The notes below the pieces were generated by a model that was given only the letters and a program-made list of their open reading frames with translations, searched no databases and was not told where the DNA came from. Position numbers and translations under genes: made by a program. This document shows, piece after piece, positions 7,605 to 12,985 of a stretch of DNA of 12,985 nucleotides (its first letter is position 1; each line of letters begins with the position of its first letter). The stretch is from SZUA-430 sp044375275 (GTDB taxonomy: Bacteria; Pseudomonadota; Alphaproteobacteria; Micropepsales; Micropepsaceae): assembly GCA_044375275.1 (NCBI GenBank), contig JBILMZ010000088.1, positions 1 through 12,985 of the forward strand, in the 5' to 3' direction.

Positions 7605-7627
7605 CAGCAGGGTTTTAAGCCCTGCTG
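7605..7627. terminator. 8-bp palindrome over the stop codon of the HD-PhyH gene
   Basis: CAGCAGGG (7605-7612) and CCCTGCTG (7620-7627) form a perfect 8-bp stem with a 7-nt loop. The TAA stop (7615-7617) of the minus-strand gene lies in the loop. No T-run follows on either strand, so it is not a standard intrinsic terminator. It may protect the 3' end of the pyrB-plsY-HD/PhyH transcript or attenuate read-through into dprA. Confidence 0.35.
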
Positions 7628-9027
7628 TCGGCGGGTGCCGGGAGTGTCGGGGTTGATACGTGGAACTTCGGATCGCCGTAGTTCTGCCGCTTGTCGTGGT
7701 AGTATTTTTCATACCAGTTTCCTTCCCGCGCTGCGGAGAAGGTCATGAACATTGCGCGGCGCGAATTCGCCGTTGAGTTGGTTGCCGACTTGTGGGGTAC
7801 GAACGAGTCGAAAACCACGAGATCGGCGGGCGTCGTTTCAACTTCGACCCATGTCAGCCGGTCCGAAATGTCTTGCCTGATGTCGCCGTTCGATGGTCCG
7901 CCGGAGTGAAAATGAAACAGGGGGCGACCGTCTACCCAATCACGGACATTCATGGCGTCGCGCGCGACTTCCATCCAGTTGGTGGCAAACTGAAGGCAAC
8001 CATTGGAACTTGTCTGGCTGTCGATCGAAAGCATCGCCGTTGCGTTGTATCTGGGACCAAATGACTGGTACGCGGCGTAATCCTGATGGGGCCTAAATGC
8101 GCCTCCACCCGGGTGCTTTTCATTTTCCTTGTCCTTGAACGAAACGAATGGCTCGCCATGCAGCGCCTGCATGACCGGCCGAAGCCGCTTGAGGACCGCG
8201 CGGGCGAACTGCGGGTCAGCCCCCAAAAGGAATTCGAACCGGCAAACCTGCCTGCTGTTGTCCGCTTCGGGCACAACGATGAGGGATCCGGGCTCGTTGC
8301 GTGCCAGTTCTGAAAGCGAAACGCCTTCGACAAGCGCACGCTCGAGAATTGCCTGGGCCGTCGTCGACAACGACAGTGCTGCGGACCGGATCGTGTGCAC
8401 CTCATCAGGCCGGAAGAAATTCCGCAGCGTGACAAAGCCATCTTTCTCGAATGCCCTGCGTGCGTCCGGGTCAACCGGGTCAGCGTCTATGCGGGAAAGA
8501 TACTGGAGAAAGTGCTGGAGCGGTGGTGTGGCATGGTTTTCAAGCTTTGCCTGTTCGTCGAGCCTTCGAAGCCTCACGGCGGCGCGCGCGTAGGGCCGCT
8601 TGAGGAATGAGGCGCATTCTTCCGGGCCCATTGGCCCACCCTGGAGCTGGAGGCTCAGGCGGGAATCGGGCGCAAGCCTGGACCAGTAGTCAGGTTCACT
8701 CGCGCACAAGTACCGCTTGGCCTCGACGTGCAGCCGCACCGGCTCCGACACACTCGCTGGCAACCTTGCTGCGAGCCAGTCGGCGCCAAGGTCCTCATGA
8801 CGGTTGTCAATTCCATCGGCGGCCGGGTTATCCGTTTCACCTGCGGTCAGATGGCCTATATCGTGCAGCAACGCCGCCAGGATGAAGCTTGGGTTCTCAT
8901 TGTGCTGCTCCGCCAATTGCGCGGTCTGCAGCGCATGCTCCAGTTGGCTGATGCTTTCCAGCCCGTACTGCTTGTGCGCCCGAGATGTGAATATCTCAAG
9001 TATCGCCCGGCCTTCTGGTCCAAACAT
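7615..9027 (-). CDS. Fused phosphonate-degrading oxygenase: PhnZ/TmpB-like HD domain + PhnY/TmpA-like PhyH dioxygenase
   Basis: The product has 470 residues from ATG 9027, which has GGAG 6 nt upstream; GTG 9039 would add 4 residues but has no Shine-Dalgarno. Residues 1-176 look like PhnZ-type mixed-valent di-iron HD oxygenases. Visible are Y21xxE24, QLEH31, LLHDIGH (H55, D56, H59), H77, LHVEAKRYL (H100, K104), QGGPM (129-133) and D157. These correspond to PhnZ Tyr24/Glu27 and its iron and phosphonate ligands as I recall them. Residues about 185-440 are a PhyH Fe(II)/2-oxoglutarate oxygenase: FRPHQD (H314, D316), distal H412 in FVPHKS, and a 2OG-binding Arg near 423-424 (SRRAM). Known chemistry: PhnY/TmpA hydroxylates C1 of (N-methylated) 2-aminoethylphosphonate and PhnZ/TmpB cleaves the C-P bond, releasing phosphate plus glycine or glycine betaine. 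Fusion and substrate are inferred from motifs. The gene starts 42 nt after plsY and is probably co-transcribed with it. No phosphonate transporter is visible. Confidence 0.85.
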   Translation of the reverse strand: MFGPEGRAILEIFTSRAHKQYGLESISQLEHALQTAQLAEQHNENPSFILAALLHDIGHLTAGETDNPAADGIDNRHEDLGADWLAARLPASVSEPVRLHVEAKRYLCASEPDYWSRLAPDSRLSLQLQGGPMGPEECASFLKRPYARAAVRLRRLDEQAKLENHATPPLQHFLQYLSRIDADPVDPDARRAFEKDGFVTLRNFFRPDEVHTIRSAALSLSTTAQAILERALVEGVSLSELARNEPGSLIVVPEADNSRQVCRFEFLLGADPQFARAVLKRLRPVMQALHGEPFVSFKDKENEKHPGGGAFRPHQDYAAYQSFGPRYNATAMLSIDSQTSSNGCLQFATNWMEVARDAMNVRDWVDGRPLFHFHSGGPSNGDIRQDISDRLTWVEVETTPADLVVFDSFVPHKSATNSTANSRRAMFMTFSAAREGNWYEKYYHDKRQNYGDPKFHVSTPTLPAPADSRA

Positions 9028-9033
9028 TCTGCG

Positions 9034-9037
9034 CTCC
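9034..9037 (-). promoter_or_regulatory. Shine-Dalgarno that decides the HD-PhyH start
   Basis: GGAG on the minus strand lies 6 nt before ATG 9027. It overlaps the alternative GTG 9039, whose own upstream sequence is C-rich with no Shine-Dalgarno. This favours the 470-residue product. Confidence 0.55.
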
Positions 9038-9069
9038 ACTGGGGGAAGGGAGATTGTCGCAGAATTGTA

Positions 9070-9684
9070 TCACTGGTGTGACGTGGTCTCGCGCCCGACT
9101 TCTTTCTTTTGGCCGATTTTTGGCTCTTGGCCTGATGCCAGGCGGGAAATGTTCTCGCGGTGCGTGATGAATATCAGTGCCGCGAGTATGGCTGAACCGA
9201 TGGCAAAGGCATTTGGGCCGAGGAACCACATGTAGAACGGCGACAGAGCCGCTGCCACGAGAGCCGACAGCGATGAAATGCGAAACACCAGCGCCGTCAC
9301 GATCCATGTCGCCGCGGTGATCAGTGCGACCGGCAAATTCAGCGCAGCAAGAATTCCAAGGTAGGTGGCGACGCCCTTGCCGCCCTTGAAGTTCAGCCAG
9401 ACGGGAAAGATGTGGCCCGCGAAGGCGCCGAGTGCTGCGGCCATTGCGGGCCACTCGCCAAACTGCTGGGCCAGAAGAACTGCAACGACGCCCTTGCCAA
9501 CGTCACCAACCAGCGTGAGCGCTGCCGCGAGCCTGTTGCCCGTGCGCAGGACATTTGTCGTCCCGACATTGCCTGAACCGACCTGGCGGATGTCGCCCAG
9601 GCCAAACATTTTCGTGACGATGAAAGCGAACGGGATTGAGCCGAGCGCGTAGCCGGCTGCGAAGGCGATGACGGGAATGATCAT
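9070..9684 (-). CDS. plsY: Acyl-phosphate:glycerol-3-phosphate acyltransferase PlsY
   Basis: This 204-residue integral membrane enzyme transfers an acyl group from acyl-phosphate (made by PlsX) to sn-glycerol 3-phosphate, giving lysophosphatidic acid. All three family motifs are present: GSIPFAFIV (15-23), the glycerol-phosphate loop GSGNVGTTNVLR (36-47) with DVGKG (61-65), and FKGGKGVAT (99-107). The C-terminal THRENI.R lies at 174-181. About five hydrophobic helices alternate with these loops, and a polar Lys-rich tail of about 20 residues ends the protein. The ATG overlaps the stop of the upstream dihydroorotase-like gene by 4 nt (ATGA), indicating coupling. Confidence 0.96.
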   Translation of the reverse strand: MIIPVIAFAAGYALGSIPFAFIVTKMFGLGDIRQVGSGNVGTTNVLRTGNRLAAALTLVGDVGKGVVAVLLAQQFGEWPAMAAALGAFAGHIFPVWLNFKGGKGVATYLGILAALNLPVALITAATWIVTALVFRISSLSALVAAALSPFYMWFLGPNAFAIGSAILAALIFITHRENISRLASGQEPKIGQKKEVGRETTSHQ

Positions 9685-10979
9685 TTGCCGCTGCTTTCGA
9701 ACACTGTCTTGCCAGCCACAACGGTACGCAACACCGCACCCTGCAGCAAGCGGCCCTTGAAGGGCGAGTTTTTCGAGCGTGAGCGGAAAGCTGAGGGATC
9801 AATACGAACGGGCGCGCCGGGATCGAACAGGATGAGGTCTGCGGGCGCTCCCTTGGCGAGGCGGCCCCGGTCGAGGCGCAGGATCGAGGCCGGCGATGCG
9901 GTCAGGCACTTGAGTACTGCCGCGAGCTCCAGTCCCGCTTCATGATGAAGTGACAATGCGGCGGGAAGCAGCGTTTCGAGGCCGACGGCGCCATAGGCTG
10001 CCTGCGCGAAAGGAACGCGCTTGGTTTCGGCGGCCTGGGGATCGTGGCTTGAAACGATGACGTCGATCAGTCCGGCGCGTACGCCTTCGACCATCGCCTT
10101 GCGGTCGTCTTCGCTGCGCAGTGGCGGCGAGACCTTGGCGAAGGTCTTGTATTCACCGACATCGTTCTCGTTGAGGACGAGATGGTGTGCCGATACTCCG
10201 CAGGTGACCGGCAGGCCGCGCGCCTTTGCGCGGGCGATGACGTCGAGGGCTGCGGCGCAGGAGACCTGTCCAAGGTGGTAGCGAGCGCCCGTGAGTTCCA
10301 CGAGGCGCATGTCACGCTCGACGGCCATGGCTTCGGCGGCGACGGGAATCCCACCCACACCCATGCGTGCCGCAAGCGTGCCTTCGTTCATGTGCCCGAC
10401 CCCTGAGAGGGCGGGATCCTCTGCGTGGGCAATGACCAGCGCATCGAAGTTCGCCGCATAGGCCAGGCAGCGCCGCATGATGAGGCTTGAGGTCACCGTG
10501 CGGTCAGCGTCCGTGAAAGCGATCGCGCCCGCTTCCTTCAGCAGGCCGATCTCGGCCATCTGTGTGCCCTTCAGGCCGTGGGTGAGGGCGCCGGCGGGAA
10601 AAATGTTGACGCGTGCGGTGGCGGCTGCGCGACGGGAAATGAAGTCCACCAGTGCCGCATCATCGATCACCGGTTCCGTCACCGGCATCATCACAAAGGA
10701 TGTGACGCCGCCCGCGGCTGCCGAGTCTGCTGCCGATGCCAGCGTCTCTCGGTGCTCGGCACCGGGTTCGCCGGTGAAGACGCGCATGTCGATGAGGCCG
10801 GGGGCGAGTACTGCATTGTGGCAGTCCACAATGGTCGCGCCTGAGGGCTTGCCATCCCTGAAGAGGTTCGGGCCTGCATCAATGATGCGGCCATCCTCGA
10901 CAAGCAGCGCGCCTGGTGCGTCCAGGCCCGTGGCCGGGTCGACGAGGCGGGCGTTGATGAAGGCCGTGCGGACGCTCAT
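9681..10979 (-). CDS. Dihydroorotase-like protein, probably non-catalytic PyrC'/PyrX partner of aspartate transcarbamoylase
   Basis: This 432-residue member of the amidohydrolase family has the overall layout of a class I dihydroorotase: an N-terminal beta-sandwich strand, PGLIDM (60-65), EPGAEHRETL (71-80), AGGVTS (89-94), GAVGLETLLP (330-339) and a C-terminal sandwich with DLILFDP. Key catalytic positions are changed. The metal-binding HxH after PGLIDM is R66-V67-F68, and the TDHAPH segment with the catalytic Asp is SSHDPQ (310-315). His185 of HAED and the His of YHLG (235) remain. In Pseudomonas an inactive PyrC' is needed to assemble the PyrB holoenzyme. The 4-nt overlap with pyrB (ATGA) suggests the same role here. 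An active dihydroorotase should then exist elsewhere in the genome. Annotation pipelines usually label this gene pyrC. Confidence 0.9.
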   Translation of the reverse strand: MSVRTAFINARLVDPATGLDAPGALLVEDGRIIDAGPNLFRDGKPSGATIVDCHNAVLAPGLIDMRVFTGEPGAEHRETLASAADSAAAGGVTSFVMMPVTEPVIDDAALVDFISRRAAATARVNIFPAGALTHGLKGTQMAEIGLLKEAGAIAFTDADRTVTSSLIMRRCLAYAANFDALVIAHAEDPALSGVGHMNEGTLAARMGVGGIPVAAEAMAVERDMRLVELTGARYHLGQVSCAAALDVIARAKARGLPVTCGVSAHHLVLNENDVGEYKTFAKVSPPLRSEDDRKAMVEGVRAGLIDVIVSSHDPQAAETKRVPFAQAAYGAVGLETLLPAALSLHHEAGLELAAVLKCLTASPASILRLDRGRLAKGAPADLILFDPGAPVRIDPSAFRSRSKNSPFKGRLLQGAVLRTVVAGKTVFESSGK

Positions 10980-11926
10980 CGTGCGGTCTCCGCGTTGGGC
11001 AGCTTGCGCGAGAGCGCGTCGAGAACGGCCATGCGAATGGCTACACCCATCTCGACCTGCTCCTGGATGAGGCTGCGGTCAATGTCGTCGGCAATGTCGC
11101 TGTCGATTTCCACGCCGCGGTTCATCGGGCCGGGATGCATGACGAGTGCGCCCGGGTTTGCCAGCATGAGTTTTTCGCGATCGAGACCGTAGAAGTGGAA
11201 GTACTCGCGCTGGGACGGAAGGAAGGATCCCGTCATGCGTTCCATCTGCAGCCGGAGCATCATCACGATGTCTGCCCCTTTCAGTGCCTGGCGCATGTCG
11301 GTGAAGACTTCGGCGCCCCAGTCACGCGCGCCTGCGGGCAGCAGGGTGCGTGGTGCCACCAGCCGCACGCGGGCACCCATCTTGGTCAGCAGGTGCACGT
11401 TCGAGCGGGCTACGCGGCTGTGCAGGATGTCACCGGAAATGGTCACGGTCAGGCCTTCGATGCGTCCCATCCGACGGCGGATGGTCAGGGCGTCGAGCAG
11501 GGCTTGCGTCGGGTGCTCGTGCGCACCGTCGCCGGCGTTGATCACCGAGCAGGAGACCTTGTCGGCCAGAAGGCCCACCGCACCGGAGTCCTGGTGACGG
11601 ATCACGATGATGTCGGGGCGCATGGCGTTCAGCGTCGTGGCCGTGTCGATCAGGGTTTCGCCCTTGCGGACGGAACTCTGGGCGACGGACATGTTCATGA
11701 CGTCGGCGCCGAGGCGTTTGCCCGCGAGCTCAAAAGAGCTCTGCGTGCGGGTGGAGGGCTCGAAAAACAGGTTGATGAGCGTGCGGCCGCGCAGCGTGTC
11801 GCGCTTTTTCTGAACCTGGCGGTTCAGGTCCACATACTCGTTTCCGAGGTCCAAAAGGGATTCGATATCGTGGCGCTTCAGGGGCGCGATCGCGAGCAGG
11901 TGCTGGCGTGTGACTGAGCCGTTCAT
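10976..11926 (-). CDS. pyrB: Aspartate carbamoyltransferase catalytic chain
   Basis: This 316-residue cytosolic enzyme condenses carbamoyl phosphate with L-aspartate to N-carbamoyl-L-aspartate, the committed step of pyrimidine synthesis. The carbamoyl-phosphate loop FFEPSTRTQSSFE is at 54-66 (Ser58, Thr59, Arg60, Thr61). The S.xKGE loop has Lys88, GAHEHPTQALLD is at 134-145, and the aspartate-domain HPGPMNRGVEI is at 264-274. The length is normal for PyrB. The ATG at 11926 fits the usual N-terminus (HLLAIAPL...), but no Shine-Dalgarno precedes it. The promoter lies directly upstream, so translation may be leaderless. It is the first gene of pyrB / dihydroorotase-like / plsY / HD-PhyH. No regulatory chain (pyrI) is visible. 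Confidence 0.97.
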   Translation of the reverse strand: MNGSVTRQHLLAIAPLKRHDIESLLDLGNEYVDLNRQVQKKRDTLRGRTLINLFFEPSTRTQSSFELAGKRLGADVMNMSVAQSSVRKGETLIDTATTLNAMRPDIIVIRHQDSGAVGLLADKVSCSVINAGDGAHEHPTQALLDALTIRRRMGRIEGLTVTISGDILHSRVARSNVHLLTKMGARVRLVAPRTLLPAGARDWGAEVFTDMRQALKGADIVMMLRLQMERMTGSFLPSQREYFHFYGLDREKLMLANPGALVMHPGPMNRGVEIDSDIADDIDRSLIQEQVEMGVAIRMAVLDALSRKLPNAETAR

Positions 11927-11936
11927 TGCGGGCTAG

Positions 11937-11965
11937 GCTATAGGGTGAGGGGTTGTGTTGTGCAA
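11937..11965 (-). promoter_or_regulatory. Sigma70-like promoter of the pyrB operon
   Basis: The minus strand reads TTGCAC (11965-11960), exactly 17 nt, then TATAGC (11942-11937). The -10 ends 10 nt before the pyrB ATG, so a start site 6-9 nt downstream would fall at about 11927-11930. That leaves a leader of 0-4 nt, consistent with the missing Shine-Dalgarno. No pyrimidine attenuator can fit in such a leader. Confidence 0.55.
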
Positions 11966-12002
11966 GCGTGAACTGGAGCCCGGACGCGGTTAATCCCACA
12001 GG

Positions 12003-12018
12003 CAAAGTGGACGCTTTG
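12003..12018 (-). terminator. Small inverted repeat after the DUF4166 gene
   Basis: CAAAG and CTTTG form a 5-bp stem with a 6-nt loop, 6 nt after the TAG stop; two more G-C pairs are possible across a bulge. No T-run follows, so it is at best a weak terminator. Confidence 0.2.
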
Positions 12019-12023
12019 ACCGG

Positions 12024-12985
12024 CTATTCCTGAGCCGCGGGCGCCAGCCATCCTTCGTACTTTACGATTAAGCCCGTGAGCGGGTGACTTATCCGAACGT
12101 GAAACCGAAAGCGCCCTTCTTCAACGCTTTCGAAGGCCTCAATGCGCGGACCGAGCCAAAGCGGGAGCGGAACGCCCCCCATGCTCCAACGCCGCAGCAC
12201 GAGCTGCAGGCGCTGTCCGTCCGGAACAAGCGCCATCGCGAGTGTCAGCGGCCCGAAACGCTCGCACAGCAGACGCTCGGATCGTCCTGTTCCCGCAAAC
12301 TGGCGACTTGAAAAGGTGTTTCGTCCCAATGTCCGGGTCCAGGTTTCGATGCCAGCCTGAACGTCAAAGCGCACCCGCACGGGCGTATCGGCCAGTGTGC
12401 GGGGAAATCCGATCCACGCGGCAGCTGCCCCGGCCAGAATGCCGTTGCCGCGTGCCACGCTGGCCCGACCCGCACCGATGGCCGGTCCGTTGAGGTCGTG
12501 GAGCGCCCTTATTTCTGCCGGCAGCTTTTCCCAGGCCGCTCCCAGTATCCTCCTGTAAAGCGGATGCTCCTGCAATGACTGCTCGTCTCGCGTGCCGGTC
12601 TGGATGGCTCTGCGGGAAAACAGCTGCTCGTAGTCACCCAGCTCAAGATCGCGCACGGCAGCGCGTGCGCCTGGCACCGGAGCGCGTCCTGAAAGCACAT
12701 TGCGAACGATTGCCTCGACGGCCATCGACGGGATCAGGGGACCGTCATCACCTTCCGCCAGCAGATGCCAGGACCGGGTAACAGTGGCGCCAAGGCTGTC
12801 GACACCTTCGACTGTCACGAACATGCCACCCCGATGCTCGCCCCAACGCAAGCTGCTGGTTGCCACATGCATCAGCGGCGCCAGAGCCGACAGTGACGGG
12901 AGGAGACCCAGACGAACCAGCCAGGCGAAGGCAATGAGGGCTCTGTGAAGGAGTTCGGGCACAGGGCCGGCGACCATCCACACCG
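12024..12985 (-). CDS. Saccharopine-dehydrogenase-like / DUF4166 protein, C-terminal part, 5' end beyond window
   Basis: The frame stays open to the right edge, so the visible 319-320 codons are probably the C-terminal part. The GTG at 12983 is likely an internal Val codon, not a start. Residues about 1-120 (counted from 12983) resemble the C-terminal section of NAD(P)-binding saccharopine-dehydrogenase-like proteins, but the nucleotide-binding GxGxxG end is not in the window. Residues about 140-315 match DUF4166 in style: YRRILGAAWEKLP, HDLNG, a GRASVARGNG segment, GFP near 198-200, and WTRTLGRNTFSS. This two-part layout is common in bacterial proteins of unknown substrate, and the reaction is not known. 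The TAG stop lies 97 nt before pyrB, which has its own promoter, so the two genes are probably transcribed separately. Confidence 0.72.
   Translation of the reverse strand, partial: VWMVAGPVPELLHRALIAFAWLVRLGLLPSLSALAPLMHVATSSLRWGEHRGGMFVTVEGVDSLGATVTRSWHLLAEGDDGPLIPSMAVEAIVRNVLSGRAPVPGARAAVRDLELGDYEQLFSRRAIQTGTRDEQSLQEHPLYRRILGAAWEKLPAEIRALHDLNGPAIGAGRASVARGNGILAGAAAAWIGFPRTLADTPVRVRFDVQAGIETWTRTLGRNTFSSRQFAGTGRSERLLCERFGPLTLAMALVPDGQRLQLVLRRWSMGGVPLPLWLGPRIEAFESVEEGRFRFHVRISHPLTGLIVKYEGWLAPAAQE

Overview
The window is about 13 kb of GC-rich DNA carrying a dense run of minus-strand housekeeping genes. The order pyrB - dihydroorotase-like - plsY - dprA - topA - rnr (read right to left) is one I associate with Alphaproteobacteria, especially Hyphomicrobiales and relatives. 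The GTG starts, 4-nt ATGA/GTGA overlaps and the ornithine decarboxylase type fit that group. The genus cannot be named from this sequence. No rRNA, tRNA, IS element, CRISPR array or long repeat was seen.

Layout, in the direction of transcription (high to low coordinates). 12985-12024: C-terminal part of a saccharopine-dehydrogenase-like/DUF4166 protein, cut by the window edge. 11926-9070: pyrB, a dihydroorotase-like gene and plsY, joined by two 4-nt overlaps, behind a good sigma70-like promoter placed so close to the pyrB ATG that the mRNA may be leaderless. 9027-7615: a gene 42 nt behind plsY encoding one polypeptide with an N-terminal PhnZ/TmpB-type HD di-iron oxygenase and a C-terminal PhyH Fe(II)/2-oxoglutarate oxygenase. 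7614-7361: a spacer with a palindrome over the preceding stop codon, a possible 30-residue membrane microprotein on the plus strand, and an FNR/FixK-type box next to the dprA start. 7360-6230: dprA. 6093-1112: topA and rnr, overlapping by 4 nt. 930-1: the N-terminal 310 residues of an ornithine-type decarboxylase, which runs off the left edge.

Functionally, pyrB and its partner belong to de novo pyrimidine synthesis, but the partner lacks the metal-binding HxH and the catalytic Asp of dihydroorotases. It is best read as a structural PyrC'/PyrX subunit. PlsY makes lysophosphatidic acid; DprA, TopA and RNase R handle DNA uptake, supercoiling and RNA decay; the decarboxylase makes putrescine or cadaverine.

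The most notable item is the HD-PhyH fusion. Its two halves match the two enzymes of oxidative 2-aminoethylphosphonate breakdown (hydroxylation, then C-P cleavage), which in the systems I know are separate proteins (PhnY + PhnZ, TmpA + TmpB). Here they appear to be one protein, with the domain order reversed relative to the reaction order, inserted between plsY and dprA. The second item of interest is the possible anaerobically controlled microprotein beside the FNR/FixK-like box.
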